DNA from: Arthonia radiata
Lineage: Eukaryota > Ascomycota > Arthoniomycetes > Arthoniales > Arthoniaceae
Direction of reading: 5' to 3'
DNA: 64,000 nucleotides
Assembly (NCBI GenBank): GCA_002989075.1
Contig: PSQN01000012.1
Location: 1,178,001-1,242,000 of the forward strand
Shown: in pieces, positions 1 to 8,973 of the stretch
Layout: each line of letters begins with the position of its first letter
How positions within the stretch are numbered: the first letter of the stretch is position 1
Position numbers and translations under genes: made by a program
The notes under the pieces: model-generated
What the model was told of the DNA's origin: nothing
The model's database searches: none
The model's input: the letters and a program-made list of their open reading frames with translations, nothing else

Positions 1-544
1 AAGGAGGACTGTAAGAGAGATAGGTCCACACTGTATATGAAGTTAGTTCGAGGCGTCTTATTGCATAGCAGATCTGCTTGCTGATATTGCTTGTAGTTCT
101 ATATATTACGGGGTCAAGTACCGGCGTGGGAGCTTTTTGCGTAAAAGGAGAACCGTAACATATATGGCTTGACGCTCTACACAAACTACATAAATGAACA
201 GAATGCGCATCAATACACAGCAGATCAAGCTGCTACAATTGCATCCAGACTTGCGGGTCACGAAGGTAAAGCACCGGCGCGGGAGTTTTGGGTGAAATTC
301 GAACCGTAGGAGACCTGGATTCGTGCTGTGAACGAAGCGGGCTAGCTTGGGTAGACGCGAACACTCAGAAAGACGTATTCATAGACATGGACAAGTCAAT
401 GAGCAGGCTGACGAAAGGGCACGCGGTGGAAGAGCAGTCACGATGTCAATGGCGCACGAAGCGCGTCTTCTTCTCCTCGGTCTTCTCCTTGAGTGTGTCG
501 CCCGAAGGCCATTACCTCCCCTCACCCTCCCTCCTCCCCACTGC
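1..544. other. gene-less left edge with a pair of diverged direct repeats
   Basis: I see no credible gene here. Two imperfect direct repeats lie about 150 bp apart, at roughly 113-160 and 267-310. Both carry ACCGGCG, then GGGAG, a T-run and GAACCGTA in the same order. They may be remnants of a duplicated untranslated or regulatory segment. The overlapping short ORFs at 288-814 are low-complexity Pro/Ser/Arg readings antisense to the gene that ends at 545. Confidence 0.5.
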
Positions 545-1005
545 TCACCAGCCAGAACGCAACACAGCCACCGCCGGCCCCATCTCCGCACAAAGCACAA
601 CCCAATTCCCCACCGCCTCCCCCGCCACCGCAAACGTACCATCGAGTGTACTATTGGGCAGGCTGTACGCCTGCACCAATGTCATCAAGGCGCCAAGCAC
701 CTCCCGCGCCACCCGAAACTCTTCACAGATTGCTTGCCGGAAGACAAGCGCGCAGCCGTTGCGGCGTTGACGGTAAAGGGCCGTCTCCCCTTGCTCTTCG
801 ACACTGTAGCATAATGTTAGCATTTGAACAGGTTGAAAGCATTGCGAACAGCTTACTAGGCGCCGATGTCGGAAACCACCAAGTCGGCATAGCCGTTGTT
901 GAGGTTGGTGAGCTGCTGCAGGAAGGTATCGCAAGCGGCCTGCCCGGAGGCAGCCGCGGCGTTGAGCTGGGCGATGAGGGCGTCGAGGGCGTGCTGGTAC
1001 GCCAT
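545..1005 (-). CDS. small hypothetical protein, 135 aa, one intron
   Basis: I do not recognise the family. Exon 1 runs 1005-857 and exon 2 runs 803-545. The 53-bp intron has a GTAAGC donor at 856, a GCTAAC branch-like site and a CTACAG acceptor. Splicing joins the phase cleanly and gives 135 residues starting MAYQHALDALIAQLNAA. The first exon alone would stop after 49 residues, so the spliced model is preferred. The product is Ala/Leu-rich, with a helical amphipathic N-terminus and no clear signal peptide or membrane segment. A TATA-like element (TATATAG) lies about 30 bp upstream of the ATG. It ends tail-to-tail with nothing recognisable. The alternative is a decayed or noncoding locus, but the clean splice phase argues for a real gene. 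Confidence 0.55.
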
Positions 1006-1214
1006 GGTGATTGTAGAGGGCGTTTGACGTATATAGAGCTATTTAGTGGGCTGAATAGTGGTGTTGCGCTGCTATAGTACGTTTGTGCTTGCGGAAGAAA
1101 TTTCAGTGTGCGCGATTCCACTCTTGAACCGGGCGTCGTCCCCAACGACCGTTCTGTTAGGTAAACAAGCATCGTCACCCACTTGACCGGCACCCTGCTA
1201 AACTTCAGCAAACC

Positions 1215-2759
1215 CTACTTTCCAGGCTCAATATTGACCTCATCCAAATCTCCAAATGCGCCCTCCATACCCAGCTGTCTCTCCTGTTCAATCCTTTGAC
1301 TTTGCTGCACGGCCATCTGGTCAAGCCGCAGCTTAATCTTGTTGCGCCAACTTACCACTTCAGCCGCGTCTCGCTGGCGCTCCAGCAAATTCTCGACAGC
1401 TTGAACACCTAAGCCATATTGGCCTTGCTGCGCACGCCTTCGCCAGCTATAGAGCTGTTCCAATGTATCGAGCGTTGTCTCATCTGGCTCCAGTCCCGCG
1501 GCGTCCATTTCTCGGAGTAATTTGGAGATCCCCGCAAGATTTTGGTGCACTCGCCACGCGTAGGAAATGAGTTCGTTGTACAGAGGTGTGCTGATACCGA
1601 GTACAGAAGCAGTCCACGAATGAGCTTTGATGGCCGGAAGTAGTGCGTCAGCAAATTGGGTGTACATTGTTCGGCGGGTGAGGAGTCTCATCGCGAGCGC
1701 AAGAAGAGTTGAGCATCCCATGGCAATCGGGTCAGGCTCTTCAAGAGTCGCTTTTTGTGCGGGCGACTTCTGCTGACCTTTGTTCGCAGGCTCTGGCTTC
1801 TCAGGCTCACGTCTGATACGCGCATCAATCTCACCCAGCGGTTTCAGAACGCGCTGTTGCACCACCATCCAGACATTAAGATCCGTCTCCGCTCCATACA
1901 GCGCCTGCTCCACTTCCCGCACCGCAGGCTCCCAGCTCTCCTCCTCCGCCCTCTCGACATCCTTCGCTTCTTGCGTCCTTCGCTTCCGCTCAACCGCGCG
2001 TTGGGCTTGCGCTGCCATCGCACGCAGCTCAGCCGGGAAACTTGTCACTTTCATCGCATTCCAAGAGCGAACGGCAGGAGCAGGGGATTTGAAGAATTGA
2101 GACGTGTCTGGGAGCTGAGGATCAATCGCATCAAGCTCGCTGGTAGTACTTCTGCTAGTACTAGCACTAGGGGCAGATGAGGTGGTTGAAGGCGCACTGT
2201 ACTTGCCAGACCAGGATCCAAAAAGGCGTTGGAAGGCTCTGCGCTCCTTATCTGTCATTGTCGAGTCACGCTGTACCTCCTCACCCGCTGAAGCCGCGCT
2301 ATCGGATCGATCCATAGTACTTTCAATAGCAGACCCTTCGGATTCACAGCGAGCGACTTGTTCCCCGTCCGTGCCTTCGAAAGGCACATGTGATACTCTC
2401 TCATATCCTTCTTGAGCAGTTGGAAAGCTTCTTCGAGCATAGTGATGTTCAGCACCATTTGTGTCCCTGCCTTGCTCCGCACCCAGGTTCAAGTGCCATT
2501 GCATCTTAGTTTTCTTTGGCCTGCGCTTGCGCTCGTCGGCTTCCGACTTCAAATTTTGCTCTGCTCTTTCTAATGGACTGCCAGCCCGTGCACGCTGCAG
2601 GAGATCTCTACTCCGTGGGCTTGCCGCCGGGTAGGCAGATCGTTGGCTGAACGGGCGGAGCTGAGGGCGAGGGAGGCGGCGGACAAGAGGCGCAAGCGAC
2701 GTGAAGCTGCTCGGCCGCGGAAAGAGCTCAGGGCCGATCATAGCATATATTGATCGCAT
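1215..2759 (-). CDS. Mtf2/Nam1-like mitochondrial protein, 514 aa
   Basis: This looks like the fungal Mtf2-like family (yeast Mtf2/Nam1), which acts in the mitochondrial matrix in transcript processing and in coupling transcription to translation. The N-terminus (about residues 1-45) is rich in Arg, Ser and Pro without acidic residues, as expected of a matrix-targeting peptide. The middle (about 60-200) is charged and low-complexity. The C-terminal half (about 170-500) holds the conserved helical part: an LFGSWSGKYS segment, then FPAELRAMAAQAQRAVE, a WMVVQQRVLKPL helix, the LPAIKAHSWTAS and LYNELISYAWR helices, and a Leu-rich end with WRNKIKLRLDQMA. It is intronless. A second Met at codon 7 (2741) would also give a good targeting peptide. 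It is divergent from NAF1 with about 210 bp between. The assignment rests on remembered family patterns. Confidence 0.7.
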   Translation of the reverse strand: MRSIYAMIGPELFPRPSSFTSLAPLVRRLPRPQLRPFSQRSAYPAASPRSRDLLQRARAGSPLERAEQNLKSEADERKRRPKKTKMQWHLNLGAEQGRDTNGAEHHYARRSFPTAQEGYERVSHVPFEGTDGEQVARCESEGSAIESTMDRSDSAASAGEEVQRDSTMTDKERRAFQRLFGSWSGKYSAPSTTSSAPSASTSRSTTSELDAIDPQLPDTSQFFKSPAPAVRSWNAMKVTSFPAELRAMAAQAQRAVERKRRTQEAKDVERAEEESWEPAVREVEQALYGAETDLNVWMVVQQRVLKPLGEIDARIRREPEKPEPANKGQQKSPAQKATLEEPDPIAMGCSTLLALAMRLLTRRTMYTQFADALLPAIKAHSWTASVLGISTPLYNELISYAWRVHQNLAGISKLLREMDAAGLEPDETTLDTLEQLYSWRRRAQQGQYGLGVQAVENLLERQRDAAEVVSWRNKIKLRLDQMAVQQSQRIEQERQLGMEGAFGDLDEVNIEPGK

Positions 2760-2969
2760 GCGAAGAGATGATAGATATCAGGATGCAAGCTGTCCAAGGA
2801 CGATGTTCAACGCTGCAAGACACATGGGGCTAGCGCGGATCTACGTGGTCCGAGCTCAAATCTCGCCGGAAGTTGCCGAGATGCCCTCCGTGTGCTCAAT
2901 TCTCATTGCTCCTCCGCAGGACGACCCCATTGTATATGCTTTGCTGTCACCGGAGTTGAGGCGTTGATC
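2760..2969. promoter_or_regulatory. shared divergent promoter, Mtf2-like / NAF1
   Basis: These 210 bp separate two divergent start codons and must hold both promoters. The segment is mixed-composition and has short purine-rich stretches. I see no firm TATA box or known operator. Confidence 0.5.
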
Positions 2970-5630
2970 ATGGCAGATCAAGCGACAGATCCTGCGCACC
3001 CGCAGATCAAGACAGAACTCGACGAGTCTGCCTTCCACATGCAAGCGCGCGCCAACCGCGAAGATCCTTCCGCAGAGTTTGCGCATGATTCGTCCCAAGA
3101 TAGCTCTTCATCATGCAGTACATGCTCTTCCACAGATAGCGACGACTCAGACGATGATGAGGGTACTGAGGGGGGCGGGGTTGGAGTCGATGCAAGCGCT
3201 TCTGCCAAAACTATCGCAAGTCAGCTGATGCAGAACGCGAAGACTGAGGAGGACTCACCAGCAAACGGCGTCGTCCAAACCGAGCAGACTGATCTATCAA
3301 CGTTCAGTGGCAGTCTGACTGAAGTCCCCGACATCAAGCCCCATGTGACTCGTGAGCAACTGTTGGCGTCCTGGGCGCGCCAGCACAAGAAGCAACACAA
3401 GAAGCGTACTAGAGACGTGGCCGAGAAGCCGGACGGGGGCGATGCTGATGTTGAGTGGTCGGACGGGAATGATGATGATGACGACAACTTCTATGGCGAT
3501 CGAGCTGACACCAAAATCGCGGCGGCGCAGCCAAAGCCAGACCAGCAAGCGTCCGGCGGACAGCAGCAGACTGGGAAGGTGTCACCAGTATTCAGGTCTG
3601 TCAATACCGAGGACGATCTTGCAGGCCCGACTGTTCAGTCGCCGTCGACGGTACAACGACAGGCGGCGGACTCATCTCCAGTGTCTCGGTCTGTGAACAG
3701 TGTAGACGTCCTTGCGGAACCACCAAAGCCAGCCGGCGAGGCTGTTCACGAACAGGTAGAGGCTGCTCCAGCGGCCGACAGCTCAAGTGACAGCTCAGAC
3801 ACAGTCAGCTCCTCGTCTGATGATGTTGACGATCTCGCTCTTGTGCTGGACGGCGCCGAGGTCAAAAGCGGATCAGAGGATGAGGCACCACCAGGCAAGG
3901 CCAAAGGAGGTGCTCGTCGTCGTGACCCTAACGAACCGCGTTGGCCGCAAGGCTACATTCCGGAGATCGAGCCTGTTCTTGACGCCAACGACATTGAGAT
4001 CCGCGAAGCTGGCCACATCCAATTCATTAGCTTGTTGCAGGATGAGGAGGACGGTTGGCTCGTTTTGATCAAAGCTGCTGACCAGCTTGCCGGTGCCCCG
4101 AAACTTGCGCCCGGCGCGGAGGTCAAGTCCAATGTTCCTTTCACACTGGATCGAGCCTCCATCATCTGCACAGAGGAGAAAGTCGTTGTAGCTGGGATTG
4201 GTGAAGTCATTGGTCGTGTTGGAACGCCGATGTATGTGCTCGCCTTTCGCGAGAAGGAGAAGATTGATGCGCTTGGTCTTAAACAGGGCGATGCGATATT
4301 CTACTTCCCCAAGTATGCCAAGTCAGTCTTTCCGGCGCAACTCCGTGATGCAGGTCCAGCGACTGATGCGAGTGGCGTTGCTGATGAAGAGTTCTTTCAC
4401 GAAGATGCATTTTCCGACGACGAGAAGGAGAGGTACTACAAGAGTCGTGGCCGGAAGGGATACAAAGGCGGTATCCGTGAGAAGATCAAAGTGGAGCTCG
4501 GAGAAGTCCATAACGGCAATGCTGCAGACCAACCATTTGGCAAAAGAATGCGCCGCGATTGGGACGCGCCTCCAAGACATTCTGCTCTAGCGGCTGGACC
4601 TCCGGCTTTTGGCAGTGTTGGACTTCCAGAGAAGCCGCCGATGCATGTTCTGAAGAGGACGACGGCAGCGTACGATTACGATCACGTTCTTGACCCAGTG
4701 GAGGAATTTCGTGGCCCTCCTGCACCACCCTCGCGTGGCTACGGTCGAGGCAGAAGTGATCGTGGCAGAGGCGACCGTGGCAGAGGCGACCGTGACAGAG
4801 GCGACCGTGACAGAGGCGACCGTGGTAGAGGCGATCGTGGCACAGGCGATCGTGGCAGAGGAAATCGTGGTAACGACCGTGATAGAGGCGATCGCGTCTG
4901 GGGTAATCGTGACAGGCGTGGTGGGTTCTCGCGCTTCTCTTCGCAGATGGATCCACCTGCCTCGCATGACAGTCCTGGTGGCCGTGGTCGTGGATACGAC
5001 TATGGCCCTAGTCCACCGCGCGACAGCCGTCCGTCGCAGTCTACCATTGGTTCTCCGGGTAGCCCACAACCGTTCATTCCATATGGTGCTTCGAATGGAT
5101 TTGCGCCTCCGGACGTCAAGTGGCACCCCGACCTGGACACAGGCTATCAGCGTCTTCAGCGACCCCAACTTGATTACGACCACGAGCCGCAGGTCACTCC
5201 AGAGTCTGCCCACCAGTCCTATGCGCAGCCTCCAATTGCGCACCCCATGGCACAGGTGACGGTCCCGAACATGCCGTACACTAACGCGTGGAGTGCCATG
5301 TTTGGTGGGCAACAGCAGCAGGTTCCACAGCCATCGCGGTCGAACGCTGCCTTGTCGAACACGGGCTTTGGCATGGGTATGGGGGTCGGCGGTGTCGGAC
5401 CTGGCGCCGGTCGTGGTAGCGGCAGATACGGCGGTGGAGACTACAGCCGGGATGCAGAACAAGCGCGTCTTCTTGAGTATGGCGCTCAGTATAGCGCTCG
5501 AGCCGCACAAGCGCTTGGTCCAGCGTATAATAGTGAGACGCAACAGAGGGCTGCTCGATCCGCCACAGGGTATACTCAAAATGGCTGGACTTGGGATGGA
5601 ACGAAGTATGTGCCAGCATCGTGGTTTTAG
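2970..5630 (+). CDS. NAF1: H/ACA snoRNP assembly factor Naf1
   Basis: Naf1 is a nuclear assembly factor that binds the dyskerin/Cbf5 core of H/ACA snoRNPs and telomerase RNP before Gar1 replaces it. The product is 886 aa, intronless. The start is set at 2970 (MADQATDPAHPQ) because the open frame upstream lies in promoter sequence. Residues 1-330 are acidic and Ser-rich. The Gar1/Naf1 beta-barrel spans about 341-460: VVVAGIGEVIGRVGTPMYVL, then GLKQGDAIFYFPKYAKSVF, PAQLRDAGPATDAS and the family's acidic DEEFFHEDAFSDDE tail. Residues about 590-650 are a GDRGR-type RGG-like tract coded by tandem 15-nt units, typical of RNA-binding nucleolar proteins. The last ~250 residues are Pro/Gln/Gly-rich and end in a WTWDGTKYVP motif seen in fungal orthologues. 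Long antisense ORFs across it are shadows. Confidence 0.9.
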   Translation: MADQATDPAHPQIKTELDESAFHMQARANREDPSAEFAHDSSQDSSSSCSTCSSTDSDDSDDDEGTEGGGVGVDASASAKTIASQLMQNAKTEEDSPANGVVQTEQTDLSTFSGSLTEVPDIKPHVTREQLLASWARQHKKQHKKRTRDVAEKPDGGDADVEWSDGNDDDDDNFYGDRADTKIAAAQPKPDQQASGGQQQTGKVSPVFRSVNTEDDLAGPTVQSPSTVQRQAADSSPVSRSVNSVDVLAEPPKPAGEAVHEQVEAAPAADSSSDSSDTVSSSSDDVDDLALVLDGAEVKSGSEDEAPPGKAKGGARRRDPNEPRWPQGYIPEIEPVLDANDIEIREAGHIQFISLLQDEEDGWLVLIKAADQLAGAPKLAPGAEVKSNVPFTLDRASIICTEEKVVVAGIGEVIGRVGTPMYVLAFREKEKIDALGLKQGDAIFYFPKYAKSVFPAQLRDAGPATDASGVADEEFFHEDAFSDDEKERYYKSRGRKGYKGGIREKIKVELGEVHNGNAADQPFGKRMRRDWDAPPRHSALAAGPPAFGSVGLPEKPPMHVLKRTTAAYDYDHVLDPVEEFRGPPAPPSRGYGRGRSDRGRGDRGRGDRDRGDRDRGDRGRGDRGTGDRGRGNRGNDRDRGDRVWGNRDRRGGFSRFSSQMDPPASHDSPGGRGRGYDYGPSPPRDSRPSQSTIGSPGSPQPFIPYGASNGFAPPDVKWHPDLDTGYQRLQRPQLDYDHEPQVTPESAHQSYAQPPIAHPMAQVTVPNMPYTNAWSAMFGGQQQQVPQPSRSNAALSNTGFGMGMGVGGVGPGAGRGSGRYGGGDYSRDAEQARLLEYGAQYSARAAQALGPAYNSETQQRAARSATGYTQNGWTWDGTKYVPASWF
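4756..4905 (+). repeat. 15-nt tandem repeat coding the Naf1 GDRGR tract
   Basis: About ten imperfect copies of a 15-nt unit close to GGCGACCGTGGCAGA code repeating GDRGR/GDRDR residues. Differences are mostly silent or swap Gly and Asp, so the frame is kept. Copy number probably varies between strains. Confidence 0.8.
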
Positions 5631-7350
5631 GAGAACAACGGATGGGGCCATCTCGTCATCTCAGGATCTGGTCGTGGGAACACACTGTGAGTAATGGTAA
5701 GGTAGCTCTTCGTCTCGCTCATGGCTTGGATCAATAGCAGCTGGCGATGACTGTCAGTATCATGAGGTGCAAAACAACCGGCGTACGCCGTCGATTCAGA
5801 ACATACTCTTCAGCACTTGCACCGACTCTTCTACTGCGCAAGCGCTCTGATGTCGTTTGGCTATCCGAAGAGGGAATCGAGAACTCCGATGAATGCGAGC
5901 TGGGCGGTTACTTCGCCAATGTCTTTACATTCGATGACAAATCCTTTGACGTCCTTGCAGAATCCCTTCACTTTCCTGCCAAATTTGCGGAGATTATGCG
6001 GCATGATGGCGGGTAGATGGTGAGTAGTTATGGATGGAGTCAGGTGTTCTCAGTGGGCTTTCGTAAGCCGACGCGGGTGGTCGGGCCGGCGTGCCGCTGC
6101 GCGAGTGTGGTCTGTGATGCAGTTCGCTTTGTTGGGCTGTGCTTCTCGTTTGCTATAGGAAGTTATTCGACGTTTTGAGCTTTCCTAGTAGTAGATGGGG
6201 TTGACTGTGGATCGAAATTCCATTTTTCTTAAGTTGGTGGGATGTTGTTTGGGGAAGATGATATTGATCGGGTCGATAAGCCGCTAGCGCCTTTGACAGT
6301 GGTGATCGAAAGACAGCAAAGTCAATGTTCCCAGTTCTTGATGTGGAAAACAATCGTGCGCAAACCAGAGGGATTGCATAAGATCGCATGGAAAAAAAAT
6401 GGCAAAGAAGAGCTTGCGCGCTGGCTTCAGTAAATGTAGGACGCAAAAGAGTTGATCATTATATTTTGTAGTCGTGCAAGTGTTTGTATCGCCGAAGTGG
6501 GGTGCGAATACTTCCGGAATGATTAGGACGTGACCCAGTGCAACGCATGCTAATTAGGTTGGAGTTTCTGAACACGTGCTGACTTCCCCAGACAGGGGAC
6601 CGTAGCCCAGCTGGTTAAGACTTCGGTCTTAACAAAACAGCGAGTTCGATGTACAGAGAAAAAAGACCATTACGGTGGCAAGCATCCAATGAGATTGCAA
6701 ATCGTTTTTTTTTTGTTTTTTCCTGGTTCCTTCACTAGATACTGGCGTTGCCAGCGCTGGCAGCCTGGTTCACTTTTGAGGCGATAGAAAGTCACGGTAT
6801 CGCCTGGTGTTCAGTGGTAGGTGACGAGTTTCGCGTGGCAGCTGAGGGTATTTTCGTGATCACAGAGCGCTACACTGAGGTTTTGAATTCGAAACTCTCA
6901 TGAGTATGCTCGCCTCATTTTTGCGCAGCTACTGATATGTTTTACAGTGCGCATTACATTGATTTTGTATCGTCATCATTTTATGAAGGCTGACGGCAAT
7001 GGGGCATCATCCCTTTGAGGATTAGCGCGGAGGGCCTTTTGTTTGTCTTAGCGCGTCATCTCAGCAAACACAACGCTCATGGCATCACTCTTGAGCTTCT
7101 GCGCATCAAAGCGATACCTTTTCCATCAGACAACGCCGCGCGACACGCTGACGGAGAGAGACAAGAAGCAAGAAAGGTTCCACAGGTCTGTCAGAGTCTG
7201 CTCGGGTTGTCGCTCTTCCTTTCTCTAACAATAGCTCCAGACCATCACCAACGTGCAATAATAAGCTTCACGCTCTCAAACCCCATCACCGCTTCTCAAC
7301 TCCGTCGAATCACTCCGCAAAAGATCGCATTCCCTGGCACCACCATTCAA
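5631..7350. other. intergenic, no supported gene
   Basis: This 1.7-kb stretch has only short unconvincing frames. It starts with the NAF1 3' region. One tRNA relic lies near 6600, and a T-run with TTTTTTTTT lies near 6705. From about 7015 the sequence leads into the repeat-rich macro-domain region. Confidence 0.5.
6597..6655 (+). pseudogene. decayed tRNA-like relic
   Basis: The segment keeps a tRNA-like 5' half (GGGACCGTAGCCCAGCTGG, with the usual TAGC..AGCTGG D-arm start) and a T-loop-like GAGTTCGAT. The anticodon arm and 3' acceptor no longer pair. I therefore call it a relic, not a working tRNA, and cannot assign the amino acid. Confidence 0.4.
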
Positions 7351-7449
7351 AATCGACGTTGAACCAGCCACCGCCCCGAAGTCACGCTGAAGGTCATCGT
7401 CGATCACACTCCATCGACAGACATTCCAAGGTTAGAACCTTTCCAGGTT

Positions 7450-8350
7450 CTCATCCTCTGGCACCACCAATCTGCTTGCCCTCGTGGCAAAGCAAGCGTC
7501 ATTTTGCGGGTGCAATGCCACCCGCGGCACAACAACCGCGATAAAAGCATCGAGACGGGTGAAAATTGCGATGCCGTCCCGGAGTCAATGCGCAAGTACC
7601 TGGCGATGCAGGCCATGGAGTCTGGCAAGCCTCTCATCAGAGACATTGGCTCTCGCAGTCTCGCCCAGTACGGCAACGGTCTGATCATAAACACTGACTC
7701 TCGGGCCAAAGATTGTAAGTTCTATCAGATACAGGCTGCTGCTTCTTGATGTGAGCTGACACGAACTTTAGTCTCTTCAAGCATCATCTGGAGCCGAGTG
7801 AACTTCAGTGGTGCGATTGGGCAGCAGGAGACACCGTCACCGACCATTTATCCTGGCACGCGGGGAATCTCCCTTCGATCTCATCCCTTGGCACCACCAG
7901 TTTGCCTGCCCTTGTGGTAGAGCAAGCAACTTTTCTTTGCGGGTGCCGTGCCACCCGCGGCAGCCTCAGTGGAGCGACTGGACAGCAGGAGACAGTATTG
8001 ACGACCATTGGCCCCGGCATGTGGGAAATCAGGCGGAGCGTCGTGTCTGGCAAAGGAGGAGGCCTCCCCATCCGCGTCGCCCCTGGCTGCTGTTGAACCC
8101 CACACCCAGGCCAAGATCGCCCACGCCGCCAACGTCTTCGGCTTGTACCGCCCCCGCCTGGAGCAGTGCCTCAACCCGCCGGCCATCGCTTCCAAGACCG
8201 CCGGTCCGCCGTACTCACTGGCCCCCTCAACACGGACATCTCTTACCTGGCCAACGCCTGCGTCAACTTGGCTGTGAAGTATGAAGGGTACAACGATAAC
8301 TCCGGCATCGTCGCTGACCCGATGGCGAGCCTGCTCCAGCTGGTGTAAGT
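7450..8350 (+). pseudogene. decayed coding-like region with internal duplications
   Basis: Two blocks are duplicated in direct orientation. One of about 80 bp occurs at 7450-7530 and again at 7876-7956 (both with GGCACCACCA and GCCACCCGCGGCA). A second of about 65 bp occurs at 7808-7872 and 7967-8031 (both with CAGCAGGAGACA). Coding-like pieces include MRKYLAMQAMESGKPLIRD near 7589 and NTDISYLANACVNLAVKYE near 8232. A plausible GT-AG intron starts at about 7714 (GTAAGT) and ends TTTAG near 7771, but the reading stops soon after. I do not recognise a family. Given the macro-domain array directly downstream, this may be the ruined 5' part of that locus. Confidence 0.4.
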
Positions 8351-8399
8351 GCTCCATGGAATGTAGCTGGACTCGCAGATTCTACCCTCGGCTTGGAGA

Positions 8400-8740
8400 A
8401 GACACCGAAGAAGCTGAAGAAGCGTGTTGTCAACATCGTTCACAGCGGCAACAAGCGTTTCCGCAAGGAACCCTTTCAGCCCGCGGTAACGGCACGATCT
8501 GGATGAGCCGGAGAGAGGCTCACATCGACCCCAAGACTGGCCACCCAAAGCAGGTCTATCGCTACGACAAGGACCTCCCTACAACCTCCTTCAATAAGAA
8601 TGGAAATTTGATCACGAACAATGGCATCCTCAAAGCCATTCATAACGGCGACAAGCGTCGTCGCAAGGACCCCTCACCCCTCTCAGCCCGCGGTAACGGC
8701 ACTTGGAACTTTCATAGCGAGCACCTGGCTCAGGATCAAG
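8400..8740 (+). repeat. duplicated segment upstream of the minisatellite
   Basis: A block of about 65 bp at 8440-8507 is repeated at 8644-8710. Both copies share ACAAGCG, CGCAAGGA and CAGCCCGCGGTAACGGCAC. The copies read as KR-rich peptides (GNKRFRKE and GDKRRRKD). The encoded function is unknown. Confidence 0.5.
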
Positions 8741-8742
8741 GT

Positions 8743-8922
8743 CCTCAGAAGCAGCTTCCTCAAGAGCAGCTTCCTCAGAAGCAGGTTCCTCAGAAGCAGG
8801 TTCCTCAGAAGCAGGCTCCTCAGAAGCAAGGTCCTCAGAAGCAAGGTCCTCAGAAGCAAGGTCCTCAGAAGCAAGGTCCTCAGAAGCAAGGTCCTCAGAA
8901 GCAAGGTCCTCAGAAGCGTGCA
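8743..8922 (+). repeat. 15-bp coding minisatellite, 12 units
   Basis: Twelve units of 15 bp run head to tail. The consensus is CCTCAGAAGCAAGGT, coding the pentapeptide PQKQG. Units 6-11 are identical to it; units 1-5 and 12 carry changes. The identical core points to recent expansion. It sits in an open frame (8281-9363) that continues into the first macro-domain piece. Confidence 0.85.
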
Positions 8923-8973
8923 AGCCAGAGTATCGAACTTCGGGCTCTTAACAATGAAGTTGCCCTGGTACGT

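Noticed and set aside
4587-5651. 354-codon open frame on the minus strand
   Set aside because: It lies fully antisense to NAF1 and follows from the repetitive GDRGR coding tract; no motif or independent start context.
6800-6906. Second tRNA near the 6600 relic
   Set aside because: TGGTGTTCAGTGGTAG and a later GAATTCGAAAC recall D- and T-arms, but no acceptor or anticodon stem forms.
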